Notes: generated by a model not told the origin, from the sequence alone. Shown: positions 17,457-26,795, numbered from the stretch's first letter. The stretch: DNA of 64,000 nucleotides from Bradyrhizobium ivorense (GCF_900696085.1 NZ_CAADFC020000004.1:1124985-1188984), one strand, 5' to 3'. Numbers and translations: made by a program.

Positions 17457-18701
17457 TCAGCGCTTCAGGTTGACGACGACGTCCAGCAGGTCCGCGCCGG
17501 TCTGGAAGGATTTGGAGTTGGCTGTGAAGCCGCGCTGCGCCTCGATCATCGAGGTCAGCTCGTCCGCGAGGTCGACGTTGGATTCCTCCAGCGCGCCGGA
17601 CTGGATGGCGCCCATGCCGCCCTGACCGGCAAGGCCGACCTGGACGTTGCCGGACTTCAGGTTCGGCGAATAGACGTTGCCGACTTCGGGGGTCAGATTG
17701 TCGGGGCTCGGCACGTCGGCGAGCGCGATCCGGTAGCTCGGGATCTTGGTGCCGTTCTGCAGGATCGCGGTGACGAGGCCGGTCTCGTCGATATCGACCT
17801 TCTCGACCGCGGACGGCGCGTTGCCGTCGACGGTGGCCTTGAAGTCGAAGCCGGAGGCGACCTGCGTCATCGCCGAGAGATCCATCGTGAAGGCCGAACC
17901 GCCCGGAATGGTCATGGTCAACGACTTCGGACTTGCCGCGGCAAGCGCACCCTTGCCGGTGGCACTGACGTCGAAGGTGAAGGTGTTGGAGGCGAGCGGG
18001 CCGCCCGAATAGGGGAAGCCGCCGGTGCCCGACGTCGAGGTCGAGGCGTCGTAGGTCTGCACCAGCCAGGTGTTCGCGCCGGTCTTGAACGCGTAGACGT
18101 CGAGCGTGACCGCGTTGCCGATGTTGTCGTAGGTGACGACGGAGGTCTTCGAGGTGTAGGCCGGCGGACCGGCGCTGATCGCGGCGCTGGGATCGAGATT
18201 GGCGGCGACGGTCGCCTTGGTCGAGGGCTGCGCCTGCAGCGCCGCCTGGTTGACGTTGATGACCTGAAGGCCGGCGAAGCCATTGGCGGCGACCGAAGGA
18301 GCGGCGCCGTTGCGAACGTCGTAGCCCATCAGCTGGAAGCCGGCGGCGTTGACCAGATTGCCCTGGCTGTCGGGCACGAACGAGCCGGCGCGGGTCAGAA
18401 AGTTGTTGCCCGATGAATCCTGCACCACGAAGAAGCCGTTGCCCTGCACGGCGAGATCGGTCGTCGAGGTCGTGAACTGCAGATTGCCGGCATCGGTGAT
18501 GGCGTAGCGGACGTTGGTTTCGACGGCGCCCGAATCGTATTTGCCCGAGCCGCTCTTCAGGATCAGCGAGGAGAACTCGGTCGAGGCCCGCTTGTAGCCG
18601 GTCGTGTTGACGTTCGCGATGTTGTCCGAGACCGTCGACAGCTTGTTGGACTGCGCAGACATCCCGGAAACGCCGGTGCGCATCACACCATACAGGCTCA
18701 T
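17457..18701 (-). CDS. flgE: Flagellar hook protein FlgE
   Basis: A 414-residue hook subunit. The N-terminal rod/hook motif is SDNIANVNTTGYKRASTEFS. The middle contains the FlgE-type variable domains (FVVQDSSGNNFLTRAGSF). The C-terminus ends ANSKSFQTGADLLDVVVNLK. A strong ribosome site (AAAGGAG) lies about nine bases before the ATG at 18701. It is downstream of the lytic transglycosylase and FliK genes, and hook length would be set by FliK. Confidence 0.95.
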   Translation of the reverse strand: MSLYGVMRTGVSGMSAQSNKLSTVSDNIANVNTTGYKRASTEFSSLILKSGSGKYDSGAVETNVRYAITDAGNLQFTTSTTDLAVQGNGFFVVQDSSGNNFLTRAGSFVPDSQGNLVNAAGFQLMGYDVRNGAAPSVAANGFAGLQVINVNQAALQAQPSTKATVAANLDPSAAISAGPPAYTSKTSVVTYDNIGNAVTLDVYAFKTGANTWLVQTYDASTSTSGTGGFPYSGGPLASNTFTFDVSATGKGALAAASPKSLTMTIPGGSAFTMDLSAMTQVASGFDFKATVDGNAPSAVEKVDIDETGLVTAILQNGTKIPSYRIALADVPSPDNLTPEVGNVYSPNLKSGNVQVGLAGQGGMGAIQSGALEESNVDLADELTSMIEAQRGFTANSKSFQTGADLLDVVVNLKR

Positions 18702-18783
18702 GGATTGGGCTCCTTTGGTAGTTTGCCGCTACAATGGCGGCTCTTGCTTGCGCGGGGCTGACGGTCGCTGGTGCGGCGCAACC

Positions 18784-19365
18784 TCAAATCGTTCGCGGCT
18801 GGCACAGCGAACGCGCCTGGTCGGTCCAGGCACCGAAGCCGCTGGAGACGAGGTGCGCGACGATGTGGCAGACGTAACGCTTCTGCGCGGGCTGGTTGTT
18901 GGGACCGGCATTGTAGCGGGCGACCGCCATGGTCCAGCTGCCCTCGCGCTGCTTCAACTCCTTGAGAAAGCGCGCGGCGTAGTCGACATTCCTGGCGGGA
19001 TCGAACATCGCCTTGACCGAGGCGAACTTGTCGCCGTGATAATAGTGATTGATCTGCATGCAGCCGAGGTCGATCAGCTTGGTGCCGCGGCGCCTCATCG
19101 CCTCGAAATTGGCGATGGCGTCGTCGATGTCTTTGGCAAACACCGTCTGGCCTTCGGCGCCGAGCGCATAAGGATGCAGCGCGCCGCGGCGCCCGGTCTC
19201 AGTCAGGCCGACGGCATAAAGAATGCCGAGCGGAATGCCATGAACCCTTGCGGCGCGCGCCATCTCGCGCTCGCAGGGACGCGCGCTGTCCGCCCTCGCC
19301 GCGCCGGCGGTGACGCTACAGATAGACAGCGCCGCGACGATCGCGCAGCGCCACGTCCTGATCAT
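18784..19365 (-). CDS. Flagellar lytic transglycosylase (SLT domain)
   Basis: A 193-residue exported protein with a signal peptide (about residues 1-25, ending AGAARADS). The SLT fold follows: catalytic glutamate in LYAVGLTETGRRG, then LGCMQINHYYHG and AVARYNAGPN, the three canonical lysozyme-like motifs. It probably opens peptidoglycan so the rod can pass, the job done by a fused domain of FlgJ in enterobacteria. In some alphaproteobacteria a separate enzyme, SltF, binds FlgJ for this. The start overlaps the fliK end by 50 bp. Confidence 0.85.
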   Translation of the reverse strand: MIRTWRCAIVAALSICSVTAGAARADSARPCEREMARAARVHGIPLGILYAVGLTETGRRGALHPYALGAEGQTVFAKDIDDAIANFEAMRRRGTKLIDLGCMQINHYYHGDKFASVKAMFDPARNVDYAARFLKELKQREGSWTMAVARYNAGPNNQPAQKRYVCHIVAHLVSSGFGAWTDQARSLCQPRTI

Positions 19366-20599
19366 GACGTGTCTCCCGGTGGTTCTGATGCTCCTGCCGC
19401 GGCTGCTTCGCGCCGTCCTGCGGCTGGCCGGACGATGTCCCGGAGCCGCCGGGCCCGCCCTGCGGCTGTGACGATTGCTGCTGCCCGGCGAATGAGGCTT
19501 GCGACTGGCTCGAGCCGGTCTGAAATCCGTCCAGCGATCCGTGGCGGACTGGCGCGACGTCGGCGACGTAACCTGCCGACTGCATCAGCTCGCGGATCGA
19601 GTCGCGCTGCTGGTCCAGCATCTGGCTGGTGTCCTTGCGATCCGCCGCAAGATGGACCGAGACCGCTTCGCCGACCAGACGCAGGCGCACGGTGACGTTG
19701 CCGAGATCAGGTGGCTCGAGACTGATGGTCAGGATCTTGAGCGGCTGATCAGGTGTATTGCTTTGCGATGACGCGAGATCGGGCGCCGCCGCTGGCGCGG
19801 GCTGCGCGGCGCCCTCCAGCTCGGCCACCACGGCATTCGCGACCTGCTGGGGCGCGGTGAATTGCTGCAGCGGCGGCAGATGGGTCTCCTGCTGCACCAC
19901 GGTGACCTTGGTGGCTTCCGGCAGCGCCTCGCGCGCCGAGACTTTTGCCGCGCGCCCGACATTGGCTGCGACGGTCTCGAAGCCGGACACGGCCGGTGCA
20001 GCCTTGGGCGTTGCGTCGGCCTGCGGGGACGCCGCTGGGCGCGGGGCATCGACCGGCGGGCGGCTGCCGGCGTCCACAACATCGGCGTTTGCCGCAGTCG
20101 GAGCGCGCGTAGCCGAAAGATCATGTGCGGTCGAGGACCGCTCGGCGCGGTCAGGCGTGGCCTTGTCGCGCGCAGCCGGTTGCGGTTGCGCCTGCGGCTT
20201 CACGAGCGGCGCGGCGGCGAGTTCCTGGCCAACGATCGACGGCTGGGTCAATCGGCTCGGGACATCCAGCGTGGCCGCGTGGTCGCGCGTCGGCGATGCC
20301 GGCGAGGTGTGCCGCTCCTCGGCCGTCTCCGGCTGCTCGCGCACCGGCTCGTCGCGGGGCTCATCGCGTTCCGCCAGTTCCGCGATGCGCGTGCGCAGCG
20401 CGACCGGCTTCAGCGACACGGCCTTGTCCTGATCGTCCGATGTCCGCTTCGCCTGGTTCGACACGGTGTGAATCAGATCCTGGAATGATTTGTCGCCGGT
20501 CGCCTGCTTGGCCGCGCTGGTTCCAGCGCGGCTGCCGCGCGAAAAAGTTTCGGCGGTGGCCGAGAAAAGCTGACCGGACGTTCCGCTGAGCTTGGTCAT
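19316..20599 (-). CDS. fliK: Hook-length control protein FliK
   Basis: A 427-residue protein. The first three quarters are Ala/Pro/Gln-rich and low in complexity, as expected of the molecular-ruler part. The C-terminal FliK domain is visible near residues 280-360: LKILTISLEPPDLGNVTVRL, VSVHLAADRKDTSQMLDQQR, LQ-type export-switch helix, then a Gly/Gln-rich tail. It sets hook length and triggers the switch to filament export. A short tandem repeat (two copies of CACATGA-C-AAGCT type) overlaps the start region at 20595-20625, giving two nearby ATGs in different frames. Confidence 0.85.
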   Translation of the reverse strand: MTKLSGTSGQLFSATAETFSRGSRAGTSAAKQATGDKSFQDLIHTVSNQAKRTSDDQDKAVSLKPVALRTRIAELAERDEPRDEPVREQPETAEERHTSPASPTRDHAATLDVPSRLTQPSIVGQELAAAPLVKPQAQPQPAARDKATPDRAERSSTAHDLSATRAPTAANADVVDAGSRPPVDAPRPAASPQADATPKAAPAVSGFETVAANVGRAAKVSAREALPEATKVTVVQQETHLPPLQQFTAPQQVANAVVAELEGAAQPAPAAAPDLASSQSNTPDQPLKILTISLEPPDLGNVTVRLRLVGEAVSVHLAADRKDTSQMLDQQRDSIRELMQSAGYVADVAPVRHGSLDGFQTGSSQSQASFAGQQQSSQPQGGPGGSGTSSGQPQDGAKQPRQEHQNHRETRHDQDVALRDRRGAVYL

Positions 20600-20623
20600 G
20601 TGAGCTTGATCATGTGAGCCTGG

Positions 20624-21811
20624 TCATGGGCGACGATCCCTGGTGAGCAGCTCCAGTTCGCTGAGTTGCTTCTGCGCGCGCGCCAGCAGGGTCGCCGAGC
20701 GGGCCAGATCGAGGCGCGCCGGCGTCGGCGGCGGCTTGTCGGCGGCGAGCACGCTCGATGGTCCGGTGGTCGGCTTGCGAATGTCGAGCGCGAGTTGCAG
20801 GCCTGCGTTCAGAAGCGCGACGTCGCGCTCCCCGACCTTGGCGCGGTCAACCGCCTTGAGCTCGGCGACGCCGCCGTCATATTCATCGCCGAGCGCACGC
20901 GCGGCGCCGCGGAACAGATGCGCGCGCTCGCGATCGGGGCTGCCGTCTGCGCTGAGGGAGAGCGCCTGCTCGCCGGCGAGCCGCACCACGGCGAGCCGGC
21001 CACGGATCAGCGCACTTCGCGCGATCACCACATAAAGCTTCAGGCGGCTCGCGCGGTCGAGCCGCTCCAGCATGGCCGCGACCCGTGCAAAGCGCCGCTC
21101 ATCGAGCGCAAGACTCGAGCGCGTCAGCGCCGAGGAAAACCGCTGCCAGAAGTCGCCGGCATAGATCGAGTTGCGGTAGTGGCGGACATAGGACTCGGTG
21201 AGAAACTCGAACTTGTCGAAATCCTCGGCCTGCCCGACCAGCAAAATCTCGCGGCGCAGCGCGGCCTCTTCCACCAGCGTGCCCGGCAGCAGCAGGCGCG
21301 CTTCGTCGAGCCGCTCGATCGCAGCCGGCACGTCCGAGTTCGCCAGCAGCGCGCCCTGCACCAGGGCGATGTGTCCGCTCATGCTCGAGGGGACGGCGCG
21401 CGGCTTGACGTCCTTGAGCAGCTCGCGGGCTTCGTCCTGGCGGCCCTCGACATAGGCCAGCGCGGCATTGAACAGCCGCTCGTCGACCTTCAGCCGGTCG
21501 CGCGGCAGCTTGCGCACGAGCTGCGGCGCGCCGCCGCTCAGGAGATAGACGACGACGGCCTGGCCGTTCTGCGGATTGCCCCACACGGCCGGATCGGCGG
21601 CGAGAAATTTTTCGCCGACCTGCCGGATCAGCACGAGGTGACCGTTTTGCGCGGCGGTGTCGCCTCTTGCGATCCCGTCCTGCACCTCCTGCAACCTCCG
21701 AACCATTTCGTACGGCTCGCCGGACAGGGACACCGGATCCGGCGCGGCGGCGAGCGCCGGCGCCGAGGACAATGCAAGCAACAGCGTAGCGAGAGATCGC
21801 AGCCTGATCAT
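20624..21811 (-). CDS. motC: Motility protein MotC
   Basis: About 395 residues from the ATG at 21811, which overlaps the motB stop (ATGA). A signal peptide (ALSSAPALAAAPD) is followed by a helical-repeat protein (GEPYEMVRRLQEVQDGIARG, LPRDRLKVDERLFNAALAYV). In Sinorhizobium MotC is periplasmic and works with MotB. Position right after motB and the presence of motE in the same locus support the call. The C-terminus is helical and rich in Ala/Leu/Glu. Confidence 0.88.
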   Translation of the reverse strand: MIRLRSLATLLLALSSAPALAAAPDPVSLSGEPYEMVRRLQEVQDGIARGDTAAQNGHLVLIRQVGEKFLAADPAVWGNPQNGQAVVVYLLSGGAPQLVRKLPRDRLKVDERLFNAALAYVEGRQDEARELLKDVKPRAVPSSMSGHIALVQGALLANSDVPAAIERLDEARLLLPGTLVEEAALRREILLVGQAEDFDKFEFLTESYVRHYRNSIYAGDFWQRFSSALTRSSLALDERRFARVAAMLERLDRASRLKLYVVIARSALIRGRLAVVRLAGEQALSLSADGSPDRERAHLFRGAARALGDEYDGGVAELKAVDRAKVGERDVALLNAGLQLALDIRKPTTGPSSVLAADKPPPTPARLDLARSATLLARAQKQLSELELLTRDRRP

Positions 21812-23139
21812 GGGCGCTTGTCCCTGATCAGGATTTCGATCCGGCGATTCTGCGCCGCCGCCGGATCGTTCGGAAGCTTGGGACGCCGGTCCGCATAACC
21901 CTCGACATGCTCGATGCGCTGCGCATCGACGCCGGATCGAACCAGCATGTAATACGCCATCTGCGCGCGCGCGGTCGACAGCCGCCAATTGTCGTAGGTG
22001 TCCGAGCGATACGGCCGATTGTCGGTGTGGCCGCGGACGATGATCACGCCCGAACGCCTGGTCAGTAACGGTCCAATCTTGTCGATGACGCGGATCAACT
22101 CGGGACGCGGTTCGGCGGAGCCGACCGCAAACATGCCGAAATTGGCATCGTCGGTGAGGCTGATCAGCAGGCCCTCCTCGACCTGGCGGACTTCCGCGAC
22201 CGGCCCGGTGCCCGCCTTGGTGCCCGACAGCGCATCGCTGATCGCCGCCTGCAGCTGCTTGACGGTCAGCTGCGCCTGCGCGTCGCGCGGCAGGGCATCC
22301 TTCGCAGCCTCGCCCGGACGCGGCTGGGCTGCTGCATTGGGCTGAGCGTTGGATTGGACGTTAGCCTGGACATTGCCTTGGGCGTTGCCGTCGCGACCGG
22401 GCTGCGACGGTGCCGACCCGGGCGGCAGCAGCGGCGTTCCGCTGGCGGACTGCGCCTCCGTGCTTGCTGCAGCGCTGCTGCCGGAATCGTCCAACTTAAT
22501 GCGACGTGCGGGCGATGGCTCGCCTTGACTAGACGCTTGCGGCATTTCACGCACGGGCTTTGGCGCGGGCTCGCTCTCGATCACCCGCTCGGCATCCTTG
22601 CCGGCCTGTGGCGCCAGCTTCCAGTAGCCGGGATCGAACGGATCGCGGTAGGCCTCGCCGCCCTTCAGGCCGTCCTCTTCGGCAGAGGTCAGAGCGCCGG
22701 CGCGCCGTTGGCCCGACGCCTGGCTCGAGCTCGCCATGATCTCGGTCAGCGTCGCGTAGGGATCGCGAAACAGCACCTTCTCTTCATAGAACGGCGGCTG
22801 CTCCGCGGTCGGCGAATCGCCGCGGCGCTCTTCATTGGGGCCGGCAGGCTGGCGCTTGCCGTCCTGGCCCTCGGACACCGGTGAATCCTTCTTGGGGAAA
22901 TCCCTGAGGCCTTTCGGGGCAGGTGAATTCTCGGCAAGCTTGATCGGGTTGAAGTAGCTCGCCACGATCTGGCGCTGGTCCTGGTTGAGCGCGGTGAGCA
23001 GCCACATCACCAGGAAGAACGCCATCATGGCGGTCATGAAGTCCGCGTAAGCAATCTTCCAGACGCCACCCTTGTGCGGCGCGTCCTCGAACGCGCTGCG
23101 CCGCCGGATGATGACGAGCTCTTGCTTGACCTCGTTCAT
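21808..23139 (-). CDS. motB: Stator protein MotB
   Basis: A 443-residue protein. The single membrane helix carries the essential proton-binding aspartate (about D33, in KIAYADFMTAMMAFFLVMWL). A long Pro/Ser/Gln-rich periplasmic linker of about 250 residues follows. The C-terminus is an OmpA-like peptidoglycan-binding domain (IIVRGHTDNRPYRSDTYD, HVEGYADRRPKLPNDPAAAQ, NRRIEILIRD). The linker is longer than in enterobacteria, as in other rhizobia. MotA is encoded separately at 38466-39365. Confidence 0.95.
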   Translation of the reverse strand: MNEVKQELVIIRRRSAFEDAPHKGGVWKIAYADFMTAMMAFFLVMWLLTALNQDQRQIVASYFNPIKLAENSPAPKGLRDFPKKDSPVSEGQDGKRQPAGPNEERRGDSPTAEQPPFYEEKVLFRDPYATLTEIMASSSQASGQRRAGALTSAEEDGLKGGEAYRDPFDPGYWKLAPQAGKDAERVIESEPAPKPVREMPQASSQGEPSPARRIKLDDSGSSAAASTEAQSASGTPLLPPGSAPSQPGRDGNAQGNVQANVQSNAQPNAAAQPRPGEAAKDALPRDAQAQLTVKQLQAAISDALSGTKAGTGPVAEVRQVEEGLLISLTDDANFGMFAVGSAEPRPELIRVIDKIGPLLTRRSGVIIVRGHTDNRPYRSDTYDNWRLSTARAQMAYYMLVRSGVDAQRIEHVEGYADRRPKLPNDPAAAQNRRIEILIRDKRP

Positions 23140-23145
23140 GAAGAA

Positions 23146-23814
23146 CTACCGGCGCGCTTCATTGAGACGCTCGATCCAAGCCGACAGCTGCGTCTCGATC
23201 ACGGTCTGGTCGGCGACGACGCGGATCTCCACAGTGTCGGTGGCCCGGTAGTCGATGCCGGTGCGCTGCACGGCATCGAGCTGCGCCTTGACCCGCTCGA
23301 GCAAATCGCCAGGGCCGCTGATCTTGAACACGGGTACGGGTGAGCTTGAGGTCAGCGCCGCGATCTGCTCGACCAGCGGAGCGACGGCCTTGTCGCGGAC
23401 CGCCTCGGCCAGGAACGGTTGCAGGATGCGGGCAACCGAGCTTGCGATGTTCGATTCGAGCTCGCGGCAGGCCGCGGCGAAACCATTGACGATGACGGCC
23501 GCCTGCTGATCCGACCATTTGGCGCGCTCTTCGCCAAGCCGGATCGCGCTGCGAACGCGCTCCTCCGCGAGGCTGGCGTTGCCTTCCGAGACACCGGTGG
23601 AATAGCCGCGCCGATAGGCCTCGTCCAAAAGATTGACCGGCGGCGCTTCGGCCTGCGGAGCGGGCATGGGTACAGGCTGCGGTGCCGGCGCCGGCTCTCG
23701 CCTGGCTTCCATTGGCCTCGCAAATTGCTCCGCGGGTTTCGGCCGCTCAGCCGGCGGCGTGACGCGGCCGCTGGCGTCGAACTGGGTGAGGAGTTTTCCG
23801 ATCGCCGCGTTCAT
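23146..23814 (-). CDS. fliH: FliH-like export ATPase regulator
   Basis: About 222 residues from the ATG at 23814, chosen because it overlaps the fliF stop (ATGA). A Pro-rich N-terminus precedes a helical segment (AYRRGYSTGVSEGNASLAEE) with the GxxxG-like spacing seen in FliH. A compact C-terminal domain follows (LERVKAQLDAVQRTGIDYRA, VEIRVVADQTVIETQLSAWI). FliH holds FliI in check and docks it at the C-ring. FliI is encoded at 41059-42384. Sequence divergence is high, so context carries much of the weight. Confidence 0.68.
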   Translation of the reverse strand: MNAAIGKLLTQFDASGRVTPPAERPKPAEQFARPMEARREPAPAPQPVPMPAPQAEAPPVNLLDEAYRRGYSTGVSEGNASLAEERVRSAIRLGEERAKWSDQQAAVIVNGFAAACRELESNIASSVARILQPFLAEAVRDKAVAPLVEQIAALTSSSPVPVFKISGPGDLLERVKAQLDAVQRTGIDYRATDTVEIRVVADQTVIETQLSAWIERLNEARR

Positions 23815-25433
23815 GCCGCCTCCTCCCGACGCATCCAATCTTTCAGGATCGCCGCCGCCTGCGTCTGGTCGAGACGCACGATCTGTTCAAGCCGCTTCTG
23901 CGGCGTGCGCTGCAGCTTGCCCTCGAGGTCTTCCACCAGGTTCAACTCGCCCTGCTCCGGCAGGGACAGCGCGGCAGCGGCCTCGAATTCGGCGGCGGTT
24001 TCCGCCGCCTCGACCTGCTCCTGCTCCGCACGGTGGGTCAGGATGCCGTTGACCGCGGGCCGCAGGCCGAACCAGACCAGCATCGCGGCGACGGCAAGGA
24101 TGGTCGCCGCATTGATGAAGCTGCCCATCTGACGGTTGAGCATCTCGACAAATCCGATCGGCGGCACCGGCGCCAGCTCACGCGAGCCCTCGACGAAGTC
24201 GACCGCCGTCACCTGGATCTGGTCGCCGCGCTGCTTGTCGATGCCACCGGCAGTCGCCGCAAGCTGGCTGATCTCGGCGATCTTGCTGTCGACGATCGCC
24301 TGGTTGGTCTTGTCGCCGAGATCGGCGACCAGCCGGGTGCGGTTGATCAGCACGGCGATGAACAGTTTCTTGACGGCATAGCCGTCGCTCACGGTGGTCG
24401 TGGTCTTGGACGACACCTCGAAATTGGTGATGTCCTCGCGCCGCTGCTTCTCCTCGGCGGAGTTCTTGGTTCCGCCGGCATTGACCTGCTGGTCCGGGAG
24501 ATTCTGCTGCACCGTGGTCGGGGTCTGGCGGTCGGCGTTCTGCGAGGTCTCCTTTTCGCGGACGTTGCGCACCGAGCGCTCGGCGCGGCTTTCCGGATCG
24601 TAGATGGTCTCGTTGGTCTGCCGCTTGTCGGTCGAGAGCTGCGGCGCGACGCTGACCTCGAAATTGTCGAGCCCGAGATAGGGCGTCAGCGCCTTGCGGA
24701 TATTCTCCTGCACCATCTGGCCGACCATCTTCTGCAGGCTCGCCATCTTGGTCGGCGCGGCGCTGGCCTCGTCCTCCTCGGCCAGCAGCATCGAGCCGTC
24801 GGCATCCAGCACCGTCACCTTGTCGCGCGACATGCCGGGGATCGCCGCCGCGACGAGATGGCGGATCGACTGCGCGGTGCGGGCCTCGATCGCGCCGTCG
24901 GTGCGCAGCACGACCGACGCCGATGGCGGCTGCTGGGTCGCCCGGAACGAGCCGCGCACCGGCAGCACGATATGGACCCGCGCCGCCTTCACGCCCTTCA
25001 TCAGCTGAACGGTGCGGGCGATCTCGCCTTCGAGCGCCCTGAGCTTGGTGACCTCCTGCATGAACGAGGTCAGGCCGAGCGAGCCGATCTTGTCGAACAG
25101 CTCGTAACCGGAATTGGCGCTGGTCGGCAGCCCCTTCTCGGCCAGCAGCATCCGCGCCTGCATGGTCTGGCTCGGGCGGACCGAGACCGCATCGCCGGCA
25201 GCGTTGACGTCGAAGGCGATGTTCTGCTCGCGCAGCGCAGCTCCGATCCGGGTCACGTCCTCGCGGGCGAGGCCGTTGTAAAGCACCTCGAATTCGGGCC
25301 GGCTCAGGTAATAGGCGCCGCCGACCACCGTGACCAGAACGGCAAAGCCGATCAGACCGAGGGCCATCAGGCGTCGCGGCCCAAGCTGCAGCAGATTGTT
25401 GAGCAGCTGCTGGATCTGCGCGCGACTGAGCAT
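23811..25433 (-). CDS. fliF: Flagellar MS-ring protein FliF
   Basis: About 540 residues from the ATG at 25433, with GAGG five bases upstream; an in-frame ATG at 25466 has no such site. Two membrane helices are present (LMALGLIGFAVLVTVVGGAY near the N-terminus and FINAATILAVAAMLVWFGL near residue 445). The ring-building motifs between them include YELFDKIGSLGLTSFMQEVT and LKGVKAARVHIVLP-like sequence. The C-terminal FliG-binding tail is QIVRLDQTQAAAILKDWMRR. It founds the basal body. Confidence 0.96.
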   Translation of the reverse strand: MLSRAQIQQLLNNLLQLGPRRLMALGLIGFAVLVTVVGGAYYLSRPEFEVLYNGLAREDVTRIGAALREQNIAFDVNAAGDAVSVRPSQTMQARMLLAEKGLPTSANSGYELFDKIGSLGLTSFMQEVTKLRALEGEIARTVQLMKGVKAARVHIVLPVRGSFRATQQPPSASVVLRTDGAIEARTAQSIRHLVAAAIPGMSRDKVTVLDADGSMLLAEEDEASAAPTKMASLQKMVGQMVQENIRKALTPYLGLDNFEVSVAPQLSTDKRQTNETIYDPESRAERSVRNVREKETSQNADRQTPTTVQQNLPDQQVNAGGTKNSAEEKQRREDITNFEVSSKTTTTVSDGYAVKKLFIAVLINRTRLVADLGDKTNQAIVDSKIAEISQLAATAGGIDKQRGDQIQVTAVDFVEGSRELAPVPPIGFVEMLNRQMGSFINAATILAVAAMLVWFGLRPAVNGILTHRAEQEQVEAAETAAEFEAAAALSLPEQGELNLVEDLEGKLQRTPQKRLEQIVRLDQTQAAAILKDWMRREEAA

Positions 25434-25634
25434 ATGACCTCGTACCGATGCGAATGGCCAGAACACTCCGCTGCCAACCTTGTCTGAAGGTTGCGCGGGT
25501 GCGCCGGCGCATCAGTTCGCGCTACAGGCGTGGCAATTTGGCAAGGGGTTTGCGAGCGGATGATCGCCCCCCGCCCGGGGCCGCGCCGATGCCGGCGTCG
25601 TGGCCGTCTTTCACGGCCGATATCTTGCGGCTAG

Positions 25635-25660
25635 GACCGTGCTCCGCGAGGAGCACGGTC
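25635..25660 (-). terminator. Perfect 11-bp hairpin after the second flagellin gene
   Basis: GACCGTGCTCC (25635-25645) and GGAGCACGGTC (25650-25660) pair perfectly around a GCGA loop, 19 bp after the flagellin stop. No U-run follows in the minus direction, so it may be a transcript-end stabiliser or an imperfect terminator between the flagellin and fliF units. Confidence 0.6.
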
Positions 25661-25678
25661 GGTTGCGAAGCCGCTAGC

Positions 25679-26593
25679 TTACTTGAACAGCGACAGGATG
25701 CTCTGGCTGTTCTGGTTGGCGATCGAGAGCGCCTGGACACCGAGCTGCTGCTGGACCTGGAGCGCCTGCAGGCGGGTCGATTCCGCGTTCATGTCGGCGT
25801 CGACCAGCTGGCCGATACCGCGGGTCACCGAATCCATCAGCGACTTGACGAAATCGGTGTTGTTGCCGATGCGGTTCTTGATGGCGCCGAGGTCGGCGGC
25901 GGCCTGGCTGACCGTGTTGATCGCGCCGGTGACCTGCGCGATCAGGCCGTCGAGCGTGGTCTGGTCGGCCGCCGAATCGGTCAGCGCGCCGATGTTGAGG
26001 TTGTCGATCGAGCTGCCGCCGCCACCCACGGTGTCGAGGAAGCCGGTCTGGGTGCTGGTGTAGAGCGAGTAGCTGGCGACGGTCACCGAGATCGTGTTGA
26101 TGGTCGGGACGCCGCCGACGCGCGAGAATGACGACACCAGGTTGACGGTGGTCGGCGTGGTCGCGTTGGTGCTGAGCCAGTTCACCCCGTTGAAGGTCGC
26201 CGAGTTGGCGGTGTTCTTCATGTCCTGCTGGATCTGGGTGATTTCGGTCTGGATCTTCTTGCGGTCGATGCCGGCGGTCTTGGCTTCGACCAGCAGCGAC
26301 TGCAGCTTGGTGAGGCCGCTGTTGCCGTCGCTGCCGAGCACCGAGGTCAGCGCGGTGTATTCGGTGTCGACGGTCGCAGCCGACAGGCCGAGCGAATCGG
26401 AGACCGCGGAAAGCGCGGCGTTGTCGGCGCGCATCGAAGTCGCGATCGACCAGTAGGCGGAATTGTCGGAGGCGGTCGCGACGCGCTGGCCGGTCGAGAT
26501 CCGGTTCTCGGTCGTCTGCATGTTGGTGCTGACCGAGCGCAGGGTCTGCAGCGCGGTCATCGCCGCCGAGTTGGTGAGCAGGCTGGAAGCCAT
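25679..26593 (-). CDS. lafA2: Lateral-type flagellin, copy 2
   Basis: A 304-residue flagellin from the ATG at 26593, with AAGGGACA as ribosome site. The conserved ends are intact: N-terminal TNSAAMTALQTLRSVSTNM and GQRVATASDNSAYWSIATSM, C-terminal QLGVQALSIANQNSQSILSL. Between them lies a short central domain. The predicted mass near 31 kDa fits the small thin-filament flagellins of Bradyrhizobium rather than the roughly 65-kDa thick-filament ones (family knowledge). It is a tandem paralogue of the gene at 26815-27723, from which it differs mainly in the middle. Confidence 0.93.
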   Translation of the reverse strand: MASSLLTNSAAMTALQTLRSVSTNMQTTENRISTGQRVATASDNSAYWSIATSMRADNAALSAVSDSLGLSAATVDTEYTALTSVLGSDGNSGLTKLQSLLVEAKTAGIDRKKIQTEITQIQQDMKNTANSATFNGVNWLSTNATTPTTVNLVSSFSRVGGVPTINTISVTVASYSLYTSTQTGFLDTVGGGGSSIDNLNIGALTDSAADQTTLDGLIAQVTGAINTVSQAAADLGAIKNRIGNNTDFVKSLMDSVTRGIGQLVDADMNAESTRLQALQVQQQLGVQALSIANQNSQSILSLFK

Positions 26594-26623
26594 CTTGGAT
26601 GTCCCTTGAGGTGAGTTGTGCGG

Positions 26624-26674
26624 GGGGACATACCGGACTTGCACCGGTACGGCAGAGCGGCGTCATGCCTTTGG
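26624..26674 (-). promoter_or_regulatory. Conserved flagellin leader block, copy 2
   Basis: These 51 bases match the block upstream of the other flagellin at all but two positions, while the sequence between block and start codon has diverged. A hairpin with 6-bp stem TACCGG/CCGGTA and 7-base loop lies at 26631-26649, about 37 bases before the ATG. It is probably part of the mRNA leader or promoter and a candidate site for FlbT-mediated control. Confidence 0.65.
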
Positions 26675-26756
26675 GCCGGCTATCGCAGCAAGGGCCCAAC
26701 CTGTCGTGGCGACGAAGCTAGGGACTGAGGCTTGTGCGAGGCTTGCGTCGCAGCGG

Positions 26757-26795
26757 GCAAAAAATGAAAGGCCGCGCCCCGGAGAGCGCGGCCTT
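26757..26795 (-). terminator. Rho-independent terminator of flagellin copy 1
   Basis: A 10-bp stem, AAGGCCGCGC against GCGCGGCCTT (26768-26795), is followed in the minus direction by a T-rich run (TTTCATTTTTT). It begins 20 bp after the stop codon of the flagellin gene at 26815-27723, so the upstream flagellin probably has its own transcript. Confidence 0.85.
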
